The translations under genes and the position numbers were made by a program. Shown piece by piece: positions 33,640 through 47,546 of a DNA stretch of 64,000 bases. Within the stretch, counting starts at the first letter, position 1, and each line of letters starts with the position of its first letter. The DNA comes from Nocardiopsis sp. FR4 (lineage in GTDB: Bacteria; Actinomycetota; Actinomycetes; Streptosporangiales; Streptosporangiaceae), in NCBI RefSeq assembly GCF_009830945.1, contig NZ_ML776455.1, positions 148,408 to 212,407 on the forward strand. Reading direction: 5' to 3'. The notes under the pieces are model-generated. The model saw only the letters and a program-made list of their open reading frames with translations, was not told where the DNA came from and did not search any database.

Positions 33640-33901
33640 GTGTGATTGTGCCCGTGAGTCGACGGGTCACACGTGTGTGTGCGGCGCCCCGGTTCTGGCA
33701 ACGGTGACTGCGGCGCGCGGCGCATGTGAACCCCCTCCCATAACCGGTCGCCCGGACGTGCGTGAGCGCCTTTTTCCCATGCTCGGGAACCAGCGCGACA
33801 CGCCCGACATCGGGGGTCGGGGGAGGTCCGGGAAATTCAGCAGGTCAATAGCGATATCGGCTACGAGAACCGGCGTAGGTCACGAGGAAGACGGAGACGC
33901 G

Positions 33902-34273
33902 GTGCCCACCATCCAGCAGCTGGTCCGCAAGGGCCGACAGGACAAGGTCGCAAAGAACAAGACCCCGGCGCTGAAGGGGAGTCCGCAGCGACGTGGTGTG
34001 TGCACGCGTGTCTACACCACTACGCCGAAGAAGCCGAACTCCGCTCTGCGTAAGGTCGCTCGCGTCAAGCTGAGCAGCGGCATCGAGGTTACGGCCTACA
34101 TCCCCGGCATCGGCCACAACCTCCAGGAGCACAGCATCGTGCTGGTGCGCGGCGGTCGTGTGAAGGACCTGCCGGGTGTCCGCTACCGAATCGTCCGCGG
34201 CTCGCTCGACACCCAGGGTGTCCGCAACCGCAAGCAGGCGCGTAGCCGCTACGGCGCCAAGAAGGAGAAGTAA
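33902..34273 (+). CDS. rpsL: 30S ribosomal protein uS12
   Basis: 123 aa from GTG, with GAGGAAGACGG upstream. [22 protein letters not shown] and [14 protein letters not shown] are intact; the lysines equivalent to K43 and K88, whose change gives streptomycin resistance, are wild type. First gene of rpsL-rpsG-fusA-tuf, two bases before rpsG. Confidence 0.98.
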   Translation: MPTIQQLVRKGRQDKVAKNKTPALKGSPQRRGVCTRVYTTTPKKPNSALRKVARVKLSSGIEVTAYIPGIGHNLQEHSIVLVRGGRVKDLPGVRYRIVRGSLDTQGVRNRKQARSRYGAKKEK

Positions 34274-34275
34274 GC

Positions 34276-34746
34276 ATGCCGCGCAAGGGCCCGGCGCCGA
34301 AGCGCCAGCTCATCACCGACCCGGTCTACGGCTCGCCGCTCGTCACGGCACTGATCAACAAGGTGCTGCTCGACGGCAAGCGTTCCATCGCCCAGAGCGT
34401 CGTCTACGACGCCCTGGAGGGCGCCCGCGAGAAGACCGGCCAGGACCCGCTCGTCGTTCTCAAGCGGGCCCTGGACAACGTCAAGCCCGCGCTTGAGGTC
34501 CGCAGCCGCCGTGTCGGTGGCGCGACCTACCAGGTGCCGGTCGAGGTCCGCGCCTCCCGGTCCACCACGCTGGCCCTGCGCTGGCTGGTCTCCTACGCGC
34601 GCCAGCGCCGCGAGAAGACCATGACCGAGCGTCTGATGAACGAGCTGGTCGACGCCAGCAACGGTCTCGGCGCGGCCGTCAAGAAGCGTGAGGACACGCA
34701 CAAGATGGCCGAGTCGAACAAGGCCTTCGCGCACTACCGCTGGTAA
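34276..34746 (+). CDS. rpsG: 30S ribosomal protein uS7
   Basis: 156 aa, ATG just after the rpsL stop with AAGGAGAAG overlapping it. [25 protein letters not shown] and [21 protein letters not shown] are standard. Nucleates the 30S head; in many bacteria represses the str operon by binding the rpsL-rpsG junction. Confidence 0.98.
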   Translation: MPRKGPAPKRQLITDPVYGSPLVTALINKVLLDGKRSIAQSVVYDALEGAREKTGQDPLVVLKRALDNVKPALEVRSRRVGGATYQVPVEVRASRSTTLALRWLVSYARQRREKTMTERLMNELVDASNGLGAAVKKREDTHKMAESNKAFAHYRW

Positions 34747-34783
34747 AGCGGCGACCGAAACAGACCGAGGGACGACGAGCCTC

Positions 34784-36898
<2,115 letters not shown>

Positions 36899-36979
36899 TC
36901 GCGGACGCGTAACCCATCCGATCCCCCGGCCCCGGGCCGGGGACGGACCAGATAGCTCTGTACGTCTAGGAGACATCCA

Positions 36980-38173
36980 GTGGCGAAGGAAAAGTTCGAG
37001 CGGACTAAGCCGCACGTCAACATCGGCACCATCGGTCACATTGACCACGGCAAGACCACGCTGACCGCCGCCATCACCAAGGTGCTGCACGACGCGTACC
37101 CGGACCTGAACCCGTTCACGCCGTTCGAGGACATCGACAACGCTCCCGAGGAGCGCGAGCGCGGTATCACCATCTCCGTCGCCCACGTCGAGTACCAGAC
37201 CGAGCAGCGCCACTACGCTCACGTGGACTGCCCCGGTCACGCCGACTACGTGAAGAACATGATCACGGGTGCGGCGCAGATGGACGGCGCCATCCTGGTC
37301 GTGGCCGCCACCGACGGCCCGATGCCGCAGACCAAGGAGCACGTGCTCCTGGCCCGCCAGGTCGGCGTGCCCTACATCGTGGTGGCCCTGAACAAGGCCG
37401 ACATGGTGGACGACGAGGAGATCTTCGAGCTCGTCGAGCTCGAGGTCCGCGAGCTCCTGAGCGAGTACGAGTTCCCCGGCGACGACGTCCCCGTCACCAA
37501 GGTCTCCGCGCTCAAGGCGCTGGAGGGCGACGAGGAGTGGGGCAAGTCGGTCCTGGAGCTCATGAGCACCGTGGACCAGTTCATCCCCGAGCCCGAGCGT
37601 GACACCGACAAGCCCTTCCTGATGCCGATCGAGGACGTCTTCTCGATCACCGGTCGCGGCACCGTCGTCACCGGCCGCATCGAGCGCGGCATCATCAACG
37701 TCAACGAGACCGTTGACATCGTCGGCATCAAGGAAGAGAAGCAGACCACCACGGTCACCGGTGTCGAGATGTTCCGCAAGCTGCTCGACCAGGGCCAGGC
37801 CGGCGACAACGTCGGTCTGCTCCTGCGCGGCACCAAGCGCGAGGACGTCGAGCGCGGCCAGGTCGTCATCAAGCCCGGTACGACCACCCCGCACACCGAG
37901 TTCGAGGCCCAGGTCGTCATCCTGTCCAAGGACGAGGGTGGCCGCCACACGCCGTTCTTCAACAACTACCGCCCGCAGTTCTACTTCCGCACCACCGACG
38001 TCACCGGCGTCGTGACGCTGCCGGAGGGCACGGAGATGGTCATGCCCGGTGACAACACCGAGATGACCGTCAACCTGATCCAGCCGGTCGCGATGGAAGA
38101 GGGCCTGAAGTTCGCCATCCGCGAGGGTGGCCGGACCGTGGGCGCCGGTCGCGTCACGAAGATCCTCAAGTAG
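36980..38173 (+). CDS. tuf: elongation factor Tu
   Basis: 397 aa from GTG with TAGGAGACATCC upstream. [36 protein letters not shown] and NKADM are the G motifs; domain II/III motifs include [10 protein letters not shown] and the C-terminal [18 protein letters not shown]. Delivers aminoacyl-tRNA. Ends the str operon before a double hairpin. Confidence 0.98.
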   Translation: MAKEKFERTKPHVNIGTIGHIDHGKTTLTAAITKVLHDAYPDLNPFTPFEDIDNAPEERERGITISVAHVEYQTEQRHYAHVDCPGHADYVKNMITGAAQMDGAILVVAATDGPMPQTKEHVLLARQVGVPYIVVALNKADMVDDEEIFELVELEVRELLSEYEFPGDDVPVTKVSALKALEGDEEWGKSVLELMSTVDQFIPEPERDTDKPFLMPIEDVFSITGRGTVVTGRIERGIINVNETVDIVGIKEEKQTTTVTGVEMFRKLLDQGQAGDNVGLLLRGTKREDVERGQVVIKPGTTTPHTEFEAQVVILSKDEGGRHTPFFNNYRPQFYFRTTDVTGVVTLPEGTEMVMPGDNTEMTVNLIQPVAMEEGLKFAIREGGRTVGAGRVTKILK

Positions 38174-38178
38174 TACGC

Positions 38179-38218
38179 ACGCCGGACGGCCGCTCCCCCG
38201 GGAGCCGCCGTCCGGCGT
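38179..38218 (+). terminator. first terminator hairpin after tuf
   Basis: Stem ACGCCGGACGGC / GCCGTCCGGCGT enclosing an inner GCTCCC / GGGAGC stem. Confidence 0.8.
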
Positions 38219-38253
38219 GGCGGGCGGGCCGCCCACACGGCGGCCCGCCCGCC
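38219..38253 (+). terminator. second terminator hairpin after tuf
   Basis: Perfect 15-bp stem GGCGGGCGGGCCGCC / GGCGGCCCGCCCGCC with loop CACAC, abutting the first hairpin with no gap. Insulates the str from the S10 operon. Confidence 0.8.
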
Positions 38254-38428
38254 ACACCACAAGACGTCATCGGGCTCTGTGACGGTGACGCACCGCAGGG
38301 GCAAGCCCTGTTGCGGTTTCTCAAGGGAATAGGGGCTCACGGCCACACGGCGGACTCGCCGGGCCTGGGCGTCTGTGACCGGGACAGATCACCGTTACGG
38401 ACACTGAAGCGAAGGACGAACAGGCCAC

Positions 38429-38737
38429 ATGGCGGGACAGAAGATCCGCATTCGGCTAAAGGCCTATGACCACGAGGTCATCGACAGCTCGGCGAAGAAG
38501 ATCGTCGAGACCGTGACGCGAACTGGCGCACAGGTCGCGGGCCCGGTGCCGCTGCCGACGGAGAAGAACGTTTACTGCGTCATCCGATCGCCGCACAAGT
38601 ACAAGGACTCGCGCGAGCACTTCGAGATGCGCACGCACAAGCGGCTGATCGACATCATCGACCCCACGCCGAAGACGGTGGACTCGCTCATGCGACTCGA
38701 CCTCCCGGCTGGCGTTGACATCGAGATCAAGCTTTAA
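38429..38737 (+). CDS. rpsJ: 30S ribosomal protein uS10
   Basis: 102 aa, ATG with GAAGGACGAA upstream. [18 protein letters not shown] and [18 protein letters not shown] are standard. Also serves as NusE in antitermination. First gene of the S10 operon; I could not pick a clear promoter in the 175 bases after the tuf hairpins. Confidence 0.98.
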   Translation: MAGQKIRIRLKAYDHEVIDSSAKKIVETVTRTGAQVAGPVPLPTEKNVYCVIRSPHKYKDSREHFEMRTHKRLIDIIDPTPKTVDSLMRLDLPAGVDIEIKL

Positions 38738-38749
38738 GGACGCACAGAC

Positions 38750-39400
38750 ATGGCCACCAAGCAGATCAAGGGAGTTCTGGGCGAAAAGCTCGGCATGACC
38801 CAGGTCTTCGACGACGCGGGCCAGATGGTTCCCGTGACGGTTCTGAAGGCCGGTCCGTGCGTCGTGAGCCGCATCCGGACTCCGGACACCGACGGCTACT
38901 CGGCCGTCCAGCTGGGCTACGGGCAGATCAACCCGCGCAAGGTCAACAAGCCGCTCGGCGACTACCTGCGCAAGCACGACCTGACCCCGCGCCGGCACTA
39001 CGTCGAGGTCCGCACGACCGACGCCACCGAGTACACGCTCGGCCAGGAGGTCACCGCGGACGCCTTCGAGTCCGGCCAGAAGGTCGACGTCACGGGTAAG
39101 AGCAAGGGCAAGGGCTTCGCCGGTGTGATGAAGCGCCACGGTTTCCGTGGTCTGTCCGCCTCGCACGGCACGCAGCGCAAGCACCGCTCTCCCGGTTCCA
39201 TCGGCGGCTGCGCCACGCCCGGCCGCGTTTTCAAGGGCATGCGGATGGCTGGTCGCATGGGCAACGTGCGCAAGACCGTCCAGAACCTGACCGTTCACTC
39301 CGTGGACGCGGAGAAGGGGCTCATCCTGGTCAAGGGTGCCGTCCCCGGTCCCAACGGCGGTCTGGTGCTCGTCCGCACCGCTGTGAAGGGGGACAAGTAA
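38750..39400 (+). CDS. rplC: 50S ribosomal protein uL3
   Basis: 216 aa. [31 protein letters not shown] and [20 protein letters not shown] (peptidyl-transferase-proximal loop) are present. An early 23S assembly protein. Three bases separate it from rplD. Confidence 0.98.
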   Translation: MATKQIKGVLGEKLGMTQVFDDAGQMVPVTVLKAGPCVVSRIRTPDTDGYSAVQLGYGQINPRKVNKPLGDYLRKHDLTPRRHYVEVRTTDATEYTLGQEVTADAFESGQKVDVTGKSKGKGFAGVMKRHGFRGLSASHGTQRKHRSPGSIGGCATPGRVFKGMRMAGRMGNVRKTVQNLTVHSVDAEKGLILVKGAVPGPNGGLVLVRTAVKGDK

Positions 39401-39403
39401 GCC

Positions 39404-40075
39404 ATGGCCGAGATCGAGGTCAAGAACCCCGAGGGCGGCGCCAAGGGCAGCGTCGAGCTGCCGGAGAGCGTCTTCGCCCAGCAGGTCAGCATCCCGCTGA
39501 TCCACCAGGTCGTGAACGCCCAGATGGCCGCCGGCCGCCAGGGCACGCACGCCACCAAGACCCGCGGCGACGTCCGCGGCGGTGGCAAGAAGCCCTACCG
39601 CCAGAAGGGCACCGGTCGGGCCCGCCAGGGTTCGATCCGCGCCCCGCAGTACACGGGCGGTGGCACGGTCCACGGACCCCAGCCGCGCGACTACAGCCAG
39701 CGCACGCCCAAGAAGATGAAGGCCGCCGCCCTGCGCGGTGCCCTCTCCGACCGGGCGCGTCACGGCCGCATCCACGTCATCAGCCACTTCGTGCCTGAGG
39801 ACCTGGAGAGCAAGTTCACGCAGACCGCTCTGAAGTCGCTGCGCCAGGTCACCGAGTCCGACAAGGTCCTGGTGGTGCTGGCCCGCGAGGACGAGCACAA
39901 CCGGCGCGCCCTGCGCAACCTCGAAGAGGTGCACATCCTCGACGCGGACCAGGTGAACACCTACGACGTCCTGTACTCGGACGACGTGGTCTTCACCGAG
40001 GCGGGCTACGCCGAGTTCCTGGCCCACGCGGCCGGTGCCTCCAAGGCCGCTGAGTCCGAGGAGGACGACCAGTGA
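39404..40075 (+). CDS. rplD: 50S ribosomal protein uL4
   Basis: 223 aa. The tunnel loop [20 protein letters not shown] and [12 protein letters not shown] (macrolide-relevant region) are conserved. In some bacteria L4 represses this operon. The end has an acidic tail (AESEEDDQ) and overlaps rplW by four bases (GTGA). Confidence 0.98.
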   Translation: MAEIEVKNPEGGAKGSVELPESVFAQQVSIPLIHQVVNAQMAAGRQGTHATKTRGDVRGGGKKPYRQKGTGRARQGSIRAPQYTGGGTVHGPQPRDYSQRTPKKMKAAALRGALSDRARHGRIHVISHFVPEDLESKFTQTALKSLRQVTESDKVLVVLAREDEHNRRALRNLEEVHILDADQVNTYDVLYSDDVVFTEAGYAEFLAHAAGASKAAESEEDDQ

Positions 40076-40362
40076 GGATCGCCGACCACCGGGACATCAT
40101 CGTCGAGCCGGTGATCTCCGAGAAGAGCTACGGGCTCATGGACCAGAACAAGTACACGTTCATCGTCCGGCCCGACGCCAACAAGACCCAGATCAAGATC
40201 GCGATCGAGAAGATCTTCGACGTGAAGGTCACGAGCGTGAACACGATCAACCGCAAGGGCAAGCGCAAGCGCACCCGCTTCGGTTACGGGAAGCGTCCCG
40301 ACACCAAGCGCGCGATCGTCAGCGTCGCCGAGGGCGACCGGATCGACATCTTCGGTGTCTGA
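40072..40362 (+). CDS. rplW: 50S ribosomal protein uL23
   Basis: 96 aa from GTG overlapping rpl[40 protein letters not shown] and [16 protein letters not shown] fit. Sits at the tunnel exit and docks trigger factor and SRP. Confidence 0.97.
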   Translation: MRIADHRDIIVEPVISEKSYGLMDQNKYTFIVRPDANKTQIKIAIEKIFDVKVTSVNTINRKGKRKRTRFGYGKRPDTKRAIVSVAEGDRIDIFGV

Positions 40363-40418
40363 CCCCTCCCGGTCCGACCGCTACACACCAAGCAACACGT
40401 AAGGAATGCGCGAAGAAG

Positions 40419-41258
40419 ATGGGCATTCGTAAGTACAAGCCGACGACGCCGGGTCGTCGCGGCTCCAGCGTGAGCGACTTCGTCGAGATCACGCGCTCGG
40501 AGCCGGAGAAGTCCCTGGTGCGTCCGCTTCACTCCAAGGGCGGGCGCAACGGCCACGGCCGGATCACCGCCCGCCACCAGGGTGGCGGTCACAAGCGGGC
40601 CTACCGCGTGATCGACTTCCGTCGCCACGACAAGGACGGCGTGCCGGCCAAGGTCGCTCACATCGAGTACGACCCCAACCGCACCGCCCGCATCGCCCTG
40701 CTCCACTACGTGGACGGCGAGAAGCGCTACATCCTGGCGCCCGCCGGCCTCAAGCAGGGCGACCGGGTCGAGAACGGTCCGCAGTCCGACATCAAGCCCG
40801 GCAACTGCCTCCCGCTGCGCAACATCCCCACGGGTACGTTCGTGCACGCGGTCGAGCTGAAGCCGGGTGGCGGCGCCAAGCTGGGCCGCTCCGCCGGTTC
40901 GCAGATCCAGCTCCTGGCCAAGGAGGGCCGCTACGCCACGCTGCGTATGCCCTCCGGTGAGATGCGCATGGTGGAGATCACCTGCCGCGCCACCGTCGGC
41001 CAGGTCGGCAACGCCGAGCAGTCCAACATCAACTGGGGCAAGGCCGGCCGCTCCCGTTGGAAGGGCAAGCGCCCGACCGTCCGCGGTGTCGTGATGAACC
41101 CGGTCGACCACCCGCACGGTGGTGGTGAGGGCAAGACCTCGGGTGGCCGTCACCCGGTCAGCCCCTGGGGCAAGAAGGAAGGCCGGACCCGGGCCAAGAA
41201 CAAGGCCAGCGACAAGCTGATCGTGCGGCGTCGGCGTAGCGGTAAGAAGAAGCGGTAA
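40419..41258 (+). CDS. rplB: 50S ribosomal protein uL2
   Basis: 279 aa, ATG ([15 protein letters not shown]). [27 protein letters not shown] and the C-terminal [19 protein letters not shown] with the essential histidine near the peptidyl transferase centre are intact. The in-frame upstream extension overlaps rplW and is rejected. Confidence 0.98.
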   Translation: MGIRKYKPTTPGRRGSSVSDFVEITRSEPEKSLVRPLHSKGGRNGHGRITARHQGGGHKRAYRVIDFRRHDKDGVPAKVAHIEYDPNRTARIALLHYVDGEKRYILAPAGLKQGDRVENGPQSDIKPGNCLPLRNIPTGTFVHAVELKPGGGAKLGRSAGSQIQLLAKEGRYATLRMPSGEMRMVEITCRATVGQVGNAEQSNINWGKAGRSRWKGKRPTVRGVVMNPVDHPHGGGEGKTSGGRHPVSPWGKKEGRTRAKNKASDKLIVRRRRSGKKKR

Positions 41259-41270
41259 GGAGCACGTCTG

Positions 41271-41549
41271 ATGCCACGTAGCCTTAAGAAGGGTCCCTTC
41301 GTCGACGACCACCTGATCAAGAAGGTGGAAGCGCAGAACGAGAAGGGGACCAAGAACGTCATCAAGACGTGGTCCCGGCGGTCCATGATCGTCCCGGAGA
41401 TGATCGGTCACACGATCGCCGTCCACGACGGCCGCAAGCACGTCCCCGTGTTCGTGTCCGAGTCGATGGTCGGCCACAAGCTCGGTGAGTTCGCTCCCAC
41501 GCGTACTTTCCGTAGCCACGTCAAGGAAGACCGCCGTAGCCGCCGTTAG
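41271..41549 (+). CDS. rpsS: 30S ribosomal protein uS19
   Basis: 92 aa. [32 protein letters not shown] and [13 protein letters not shown] are standard. 30S head, contacts S13. Confidence 0.98.
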   Translation: MPRSLKKGPFVDDHLIKKVEAQNEKGTKNVIKTWSRRSMIVPEMIGHTIAVHDGRKHVPVFVSESMVGHKLGEFAPTRTFRSHVKEDRRSRR

Positions 41550-41622
41550 CGGTTGCAGCAGGAATCAAGAACCATTTCTCCACGGTGAGTGGAGATGAAT
41601 TTCCGTGAGCGAGGGAAAAGCG

Positions 41623-41990
41623 ATGGGAACGAGGGCACAGGCACGGTTCGTCCGTGTTACGCCCCGGAAGGCCCGCCGGGTGGTGGACCTTATTCGCGGG
41701 TTGCCCGCTGACGAGGCACAGGCGGTGCTCCGGTTCGCGCCCCAGTCGGCGAGCGAGCCCGTTGGCAAGGTACTGGCCAGTGCTATCGCCAACGCCGAGC
41801 ACAACGACAAGCTGGACCGCGAGACGCTGGTGGTCGAGCGCGCGTGGGTGGACGAGGGTCCGACCCTGAAGCGCATTCGCCCCCGAGGCTTCGGCCGTGC
41901 TTTCCGGGTGACCAAGCGTACGAGCCACATCACCGTGGTCGTCGCTGAGCGCTCGGGCGCCTCGTCCAAGACGAAGGAAAGGACCCGATA

Positions 41991-41991
<1 letters not shown>
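41623..41991 (+). CDS. rplV: 50S ribosomal protein uL22
   Basis: 122 aa from ATG 41623 ([14 protein letters not shown]), chosen over GTG 41605 because GAGGGA lies seven bases upstream and the length then matches homologues. [31 protein letters not shown] (tunnel hairpin) are typical. The stop overlaps the rpsC start by one base (TAGTG). Confidence 0.96.
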
Positions 41992-42794
<803 letters not shown>

Positions 42795-42797
42795 CCA

Positions 42798-43211
42798 GTG
42801 CTTATTCCTCGTAAGGTCAAGTACCGCAAGCAGCACCACCCGGATCTGCGCGGCAAGGCCAAGGGCGGCACGACGGTCAACTTCGGCGAGTACGGCATCC
42901 AGGCCCTGGAGTCGGCCTACGTGACGAACCGCCAGATCGAGTCCGCTCGTATCGCCATGACGCGTCACATCAAGCGTGGCGGCAAGGTGTGGATCAACAT
43001 CTTCCCGGACCGCCCGCTGACCAAGAAGCCCGCCGAGGTCCGGATGGGTTCCGGTAAGGGTTCGCCCGAGTGGTGGGTCGCGCCGGTCAAGCCCGGCCGC
43101 GTGATGTTCGAGCTGTCGGGCGTGCCCGAGGACGTGGCCAAGGAGGCCATGCGCCGTGCGATGCACAAGCTCCCGATGAAGTGCAAGTTCGTTAAGCGGG
43201 AGGGGGAGTGA
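42798..43211 (+). CDS. rplP: 50S ribosomal protein uL16
   Basis: 137 aa from [36 protein letters not shown] and [13 protein letters not shown] are standard. Binds near the A-site tRNA elbow. Stop overlaps the rpmC start (TGATG). Confidence 0.98.
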   Translation: MLIPRKVKYRKQHHPDLRGKAKGGTTVNFGEYGIQALESAYVTNRQIESARIAMTRHIKRGGKVWINIFPDRPLTKKPAEVRMGSGKGSPEWWVAPVKPGRVMFELSGVPEDVAKEAMRRAMHKLPMKCKFVKREGE

Positions 43212-43465
43212 TGGCCAAGTCCGTGACTGCCCATGAGCTCCGGGACCAGTCCGTGGAGGACCTGGTCGCCAAGCTCAAGGAAGCCAAGGAAGAGCTCTTC
43301 AACCTCCGCTTCCAGGCCGCCACCGGCCAGCTCGACAACCACAGCCGACTGCGTACCGTCAAGCGTGAGATCGCGCGGATCTACACGGTGCTGCGGGAGC
43401 ACGAGCTGGGCATCGCCCCGCTGTCTGGTGAGTCGGCGCAGGAGTCGAAGGAAGCAGCCGAATGA
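43211..43465 (+). CDS. rpmC: 50S ribosomal protein uL29
   Basis: 84 aa, ATG in the TGATG overlap (an adjacent GTG at 43208 is possible). [33 protein letters not shown] and [14 protein letters not shown] are typical two-helix features; the Glu/Ala-rich tail ([10 protein letters not shown]) is extra. Overlaps rpsQ by four bases. Confidence 0.95.
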   Translation: MAKSVTAHELRDQSVEDLVAKLKEAKEELFNLRFQAATGQLDNHSRLRTVKREIARIYTVLREHELGIAPLSGESAQESKEAAE

Positions 43466-43734
43466 GTGAGAACCAGACCGCGACCCGCAACTACCGCAAG
43501 GTGCGCGAGGGTTACGTCGTCAGCGACAAGATGGACAAGACCGTCGTCGTCGAGGTCGAGGACCGCATCACGCACGCCAGGTACGGCAAGGTCATCCGTC
43601 GCACGTCCAAGTACAAGGCGCACGACGAGACGAACTCCTGTGGCGTCGGGGACCGGGTCCGACTGATGGAGACCCGGCCCCTCTCCGCGACCAAGCGCTG
43701 GCGCATCGTGGAGATCCTGGAGAAGGCTAAGTAA
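43462..43734 (+). CDS. rpsQ: 30S ribosomal protein uS17
   Basis: 90 aa. [20 protein letters not shown] and [29 protein letters not shown] are diagnostic OB-fold segments. Last gene of the S10 operon; a hairpin and a 104-base gap follow. Confidence 0.97.
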   Translation: MSENQTATRNYRKVREGYVVSDKMDKTVVVEVEDRITHARYGKVIRRTSKYKAHDETNSCGVGDRVRLMETRPLSATKRWRIVEILEKAK

Positions 43735-43745
43735 CCCCAGCCTGT

Positions 43746-43774
43746 CGGCGGCCGACACCCGTTGTCGGCCGCCG
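43746..43774 (+). terminator. hairpin at the S10/spc operon boundary
   Basis: Perfect 12-bp stem CGGCGGCCGACA / TGTCGGCCGCCG with loop CCCGT between rpsQ and rplN, no T tract. May terminate, attenuate or protect the mRNA end. Confidence 0.65.
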
Positions 43775-43838
43775 GCGCGAGGGGTGAGACCACCTAGCCG
43801 TGCGGCAGTGGACCGCACGCATCACATCAGGAGCAGAC

Positions 43839-44207
43839 GTGATTCAGCAGGAGTCGCGACTCAAGGTCGCCGACAACACGGGTGCCAAGGAGATCCTCAC
43901 CATCCGTGTTCTCGGTGGCTCGGGTCGGCGCTACGCCGGAATCGGCGACACCATCGTCGCCACGGTGAAGGACGCCCTGCCTGGCGCTGGAGTCAAGAAG
44001 GGCGACGTCGTCAAGGCCGTTGTCGTGCGCACCGTCAAGGAGCGCCGCCGGCCCGACGGCTCCTACATCCGCTTCGATGAGAACGCTGCCGTGCTCATCA
44101 AGGACGGTGGGGACCCGCGAGGCACCCGCATCTTCGGCCCGGTGGGCCGTGAGCTGCGTGACAAGAAGTACATGCGCATCATTTCGCTGGCGCCGGAGGT
44201 GCTCTGA
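43839..44207 (+). CDS. rplN: 50S ribosomal protein uL14
   Basis: 122 aa from GTG ([15 protein letters not shown]) with CAGGAG upstream; exact family length. [14 protein letters not shown] and [20 protein letters not shown] are conserved. First gene of the spc operon; three bases to rplX. Confidence 0.98.
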   Translation: MIQQESRLKVADNTGAKEILTIRVLGGSGRRYAGIGDTIVATVKDALPGAGVKKGDVVKAVVVRTVKERRRPDGSYIRFDENAAVLIKDGGDPRGTRIFGPVGRELRDKKYMRIISLAPEVL

Positions 44208-44210
44208 GCG

Positions 44211-44516
44211 ATGAAGATCAAATCTGGCGACGAGGTCATCGTCCTCGCCGGCAAGGACAAGGGTGCCACCGGCAAGGTCGTCAAGGCCCTGCCGAAGGAA
44301 GACCGTGTCATCGTCGAGGGCGTCAACCTGGTCAAGAAGCACAGGAAGGCCAACCCCGCGGGCGGCCAGCAGGGCGAGGTCGTCACCAAGGAGGCCCCGA
44401 TCCACGTGAGCAACGTCGCGCTCGCGGAGGACGGCAAGGCCACCCGGGTCGGCTACCGCTTCGAGGAAGACGGAACCAAGGTTCGGGTCTCCCGCCGCAC
44501 CGGTAAGGACATCTGA
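44211..44516 (+). CDS. rplX: 50S ribosomal protein uL24
   Basis: 101 aa. KOW motif [20 protein letters not shown] and [13 protein letters not shown] are conserved. Assembly initiator at the tunnel exit. TGATG junction with rplE. Confidence 0.97.
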   Translation: MKIKSGDEVIVLAGKDKGATGKVVKALPKEDRVIVEGVNLVKKHRKANPAGGQQGEVVTKEAPIHVSNVALAEDGKATRVGYRFEEDGTKVRVSRRTGKDI

Positions 44517-45091
44517 TGACGGTCACCAACGACATCACCGCGCCTCCGATGCCGCGGCTGAAGGAGAAGTACCGCAACGAGATCGTGCCCGCCCTCAAGG
44601 AGGAGCACGGCATCGCCAACATCATGCAGGTCCCCGGTCTGACGAAGATCGTGGTCAACATGGGTGTCGGCGAGGCGGCTCGTGACGCGAAGCTGATCCA
44701 GGGCGCGATCGCCGACATCACGGCGATCACCGGCCAGAAGCCGAAGATCAACCGGGCGAAGAAGTCCATCGCGCAGTTCAAGCTGCGCGAGGGCCAGCCG
44801 ATCGGCGTCAGCGTCACGCTGCGCGGCGACCGGATGTGGGAGTTCCTCGACCGGCTGCTCTCGCTCGCCCTGCCCCGTATCCGGGACTTCCGCGGCCTGT
44901 CCCCGAAGCAGTTCGACGGCAACGGCAACTACACCTTCGGTCTGACCGAGCAGGTCATGTTCCACGAGGTGGACCCGGACAAGGTCGACCGGCAGCGTGG
45001 GATGGACATCACGGTTGTCACCACGGCCACGACCGACGAACAGGGCCGCAGCCTGCTCAAGCGGCTCGGTTTCCCGTTCAAGGAAGCCTGA
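44516..45091 (+). CDS. rplE: 50S ribosomal protein uL5
   Basis: 191 aa. [54 protein letters not shown] and [17 protein letters not shown] are standard. Binds 5S rRNA and the P-site tRNA. Confidence 0.98.
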   Translation: MTVTNDITAPPMPRLKEKYRNEIVPALKEEHGIANIMQVPGLTKIVVNMGVGEAARDAKLIQGAIADITAITGQKPKINRAKKSIAQFKLREGQPIGVSVTLRGDRMWEFLDRLLSLALPRIRDFRGLSPKQFDGNGNYTFGLTEQVMFHEVDPDKVDRQRGMDITVVTTATTDEQGRSLLKRLGFPFKEA

Positions 45092-45104
45092 GGGGTAAGC
45101 ACAC

Positions 45105-45290
45105 ATGGCTAAGAAGTCCCTGATCGCCAAGTCGCAGCGGAAGCCGAAGTTCGGCGTTCGCGCGTATACTCGATGCTCGCGGTGCGGCCGCCCGCGCGCC
45201 GTCTTCCGGAAGTTCGGCCTGTGCCGTATCTGCTTCCGCGAGATGGCCCACCGGGGCGAGCTGCCCGGTATCACCAAGTCGAGCTGGTAG
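45105..45290 (+). CDS. rpsZ: 30S ribosomal protein uS14, zinc type
   Basis: 61 aa. Two CxxC pairs (CSRC, CRIC) define the short zinc-binding S14; the zinc-free long form would be about 101 aa and is normally elsewhere. [15 protein letters not shown] and [20 protein letters not shown] fit exactly. A 266-base gap follows before rpsH, with no gene seen. Confidence 0.97.
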   Translation: MAKKSLIAKSQRKPKFGVRAYTRCSRCGRPRAVFRKFGLCRICFREMAHRGELPGITKSSW

Positions 45291-45556
45291 TTTCCGGCGG
45301 GGCCGACCGAGCGCTCCTCCCCGGAGGAGACGGTTCGGCCCCCCGAAGCACCGGTGTCTCATTGTGGCCGTGACCGCCCGACGCGGACACGGTCCGGCAA
45401 CATCCAACCATCAGGGCACGGTAGTCCCCCCGGGGACCGCGGTGCCCACGACCACGCCGTAGGTCCGTTTGTGCACCTTCGCGGGTACGCCCGCGCGAGG
45501 ACAGGCCCTGGGAAGGCCCGCACTCGGAAACCGCGGTGAGGAAGGGCCAGTCGGCC

Positions 45557-45955
45557 ATGACGATGACCGACCCGATCGCAGACATGCTCACGCGTCTGCG
45601 TAACGCGAATTCGGCTTACCACGACACCGTGGCGATGCCGTATTCCAAGATCAAGGCGCACATCGCCGAGATCCTCCAGCAGGAGGGCTTCATTCAGGGC
45701 TGGCGGACCGAGGAGGCCCCCGTGGGCCAGAACCTCGTCCTGGACCTGAAGTACGGCCCCACCCGGGAGCGTTCGATCGCGGGCATCCGCCGGGTCTCCA
45801 AGCCCGGTCTGCGGGTGTACGCCAAGAAGGAGAACCTGCCCCGCGTGCTGGGCGGCCTCGGTGTGGCGATCATTTCGACGTCCGGCGGCCTGATGACGGA
45901 CAAGCAGGCCAAGAAGCGTGGCGTGGGCGGCGAAGTCCTCGCCTACGTCTGGTAA
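45557..45955 (+). CDS. rpsH: 30S ribosomal protein uS8
   Basis: 132 aa from ATG 45557 ([18 protein letters not shown]), the family start; an in-frame GTG at 45536 would add seven residues. [20 protein letters not shown] and [12 protein letters not shown] are typical. S8 binds helix 21 of 16S rRNA and in E. coli represses the spc operon. Confidence 0.97.
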   Translation: MTMTDPIADMLTRLRNANSAYHDTVAMPYSKIKAHIAEILQQEGFIQGWRTEEAPVGQNLVLDLKYGPTRERSIAGIRRVSKPGLRVYAKKENLPRVLGGLGVAIISTSGGLMTDKQAKKRGVGGEVLAYVW

Positions 45956-45972
45956 CAGGGAGAGATTGAAGC

Positions 45973-46509
45973 ATGTCGCGCATCGGTCGACTGCCGCTCT
46001 CGGTCCCCAAGGGCGTCGAAGTCACGATTAACGGGCAAGACGTCACTGTCAAGGGTCCGAAGGGCGAACTGAAGCACACCATCACGGAACCGATCACCGC
46101 CTCCGTCGAGGACGGCGTGGTCACCGTGGCGCGTCCCGACGACAAGCCGGAGAACCGCTCGCTGCACGGCCTGACCCGTGCGCTGATCGCGAACCTGGTC
46201 GAGGGCGTGTCCAAGGGCTACACCAAGACGCTGGAGATCCACGGTGTGGGTTACCGCGTCCAGGCCCGCGGCTCCAACCTGGAGTTCTCGCTGGGCTACA
46301 GCCACCCGGTCGTGATGGAGCCCCCGCAGGGCATCACCTTCCGCGTGGAGAAGCCCACCCTCCTCCACGTCGAGGGCATCGACAAGCAGTTGGTGGGGCA
46401 GGTCGCCGCGAACATCCGCAGTCTGCGCAAGCCTGACCCGTACAAGGCCAAGGGCGTGCGGTACCAGGGTGAGCACATCCGCCGCAAGGCCGGAAAGGCT
46501 GGTAAGTAG
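45973..46509 (+). CDS. rplF: 50S ribosomal protein uL6
   Basis: 178 aa. [34 protein letters not shown] and the C-terminal [19 protein letters not shown] are standard. Sits near the factor-binding site. Two bases to rplR. Confidence 0.98.
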   Translation: MSRIGRLPLSVPKGVEVTINGQDVTVKGPKGELKHTITEPITASVEDGVVTVARPDDKPENRSLHGLTRALIANLVEGVSKGYTKTLEIHGVGYRVQARGSNLEFSLGYSHPVVMEPPQGITFRVEKPTLLHVEGIDKQLVGQVAANIRSLRKPDPYKAKGVRYQGEHIRRKAGKAGK

Positions 46510-46511
46510 GC

Positions 46512-46892
46512 ATGGGTATCACCGTGAGCCGCAAGCGGACCTCCCAGCGGGCCACCTCCCGTGCGCGCCGCCAGTTCCGCGTCCGCAAGAAGGTCGTCGG
46601 CACCGCCGAGCGTCCGCGCCTGGCCGTGTTCCGCTCCTCGAAGCACATCGTCGCGCAGGTCATCGACGACACCCGGGGCCACACCCTGGCCGCGGCCTCC
46701 ACCGTCGAGGCCGACCTGCGTTCCGCCGAGGGCACCAAGTCCGACAAGTCCGCCCGGGTGGGCCAGCTCATCGCTGAGCGCGCCAGGGCCGCCGGGGTCA
46801 GCGCCGTCGTCTTCGACCGCGGCGGCAACCAGTACGCCGGTCGGATCGCCAAGCTCGCCGAGGCGGCGCGCGAGGGCGGGCTGGAGTTCTAG
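46512..46892 (+). CDS. rplR: 50S ribosomal protein uL18
   Basis: 126 aa. [40 protein letters not shown] and [20 protein letters not shown] are standard. 5S rRNA-binding. 49-base gap to rpsE. Confidence 0.98.
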   Translation: MGITVSRKRTSQRATSRARRQFRVRKKVVGTAERPRLAVFRSSKHIVAQVIDDTRGHTLAAASTVEADLRSAEGTKSDKSARVGQLIAERARAAGVSAVVFDRGGNQYAGRIAKLAEAAREGGLEF

Positions 46893-46941
46893 TGATGACC
46901 TCTGTAACGGCCAAGAACAACCACGAGAAGAGGAACCACTG

Positions 46942-47544
46942 ATGGCTGCAGCACCGCGGCGCGGCGCCGGTGGCGAGCGGCGTGATCGCCGTGACGATCG
47001 CCGCGGCGGCGCCGCAGACAAGGGTGTTACCTACATCGAGAAGGTCGTGACCATCAACCGGGTCGCGAAGGTCGTCAAGGGCGGCCGTCGCTTCTCCTTC
47101 ACCGCCCTGGTCGTCGTCGGTGACGGCAACGGCATGGTCGGTGTCGGTTACGGCAAGGCCAAGGAGGTCCCGGCCGCGATCGCCAAGGGTGTCGAGGAGG
47201 CGAAGAAGAACTTCTTCCGCGTCCCCCGCATCCAGGGCACGATCGTGCACCGGGTCCAGGGCGAGGACGCCGCGGGCGTCGTCCTGCTCCGTCCGGCCGC
47301 CCCGGGTACCGGTGTCATCGCCGGCGGTCCCGTGCGCGCCGTGCTGGAGTGCGCCGGCATCCACGACGTGCTGAGCAAGTCGCTCGGCTCGTCCAACCCG
47401 CTGAACATCGTGCACGCCACCGTGGCGGCTCTGAAGGGCCTCAACCAGCCCGAGGAGATCGCCGCCCGCCGTGGCCTGCCGATCGAGGACGTCGCCCCGG
47501 CCGCCATGCTGCGCGCTCGCGCTGAGGCGAAGGCAGGAGCCTGA
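46942..47544 (+). CDS. rpsE: 30S ribosomal protein uS5
   Basis: 200 aa, ATG with AGAAGAGG upstream. Arg-rich N-terminus ([12 protein letters not shown]), [40 protein letters not shown] and [20 protein letters not shown] are typical. Decoding-fidelity and spectinomycin-site protein. Confidence 0.98.
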   Translation: MAAAPRRGAGGERRDRRDDRRGGAADKGVTYIEKVVTINRVAKVVKGGRRFSFTALVVVGDGNGMVGVGYGKAKEVPAAIAKGVEEAKKNFFRVPRIQGTIVHRVQGEDAAGVVLLRPAAPGTGVIAGGPVRAVLECAGIHDVLSKSLGSSNPLNIVHATVAALKGLNQPEEIAARRGLPIEDVAPAAMLRARAEAKAGA

Positions 47545-47546
47545 CC

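Noticed and set aside
31167..33725. Long minus-strand frame opposite the Trp-rich gene
   Set aside because: Its Gly/Val/Arg repeats simply mirror the plus-strand repeats. The plus strand has the ribosome binding site and membrane helices.
33902..34273. Streptomycin-resistance changes in S12
   Set aside because: The lysines at the positions equivalent to 43 and 88 are the ordinary ones.
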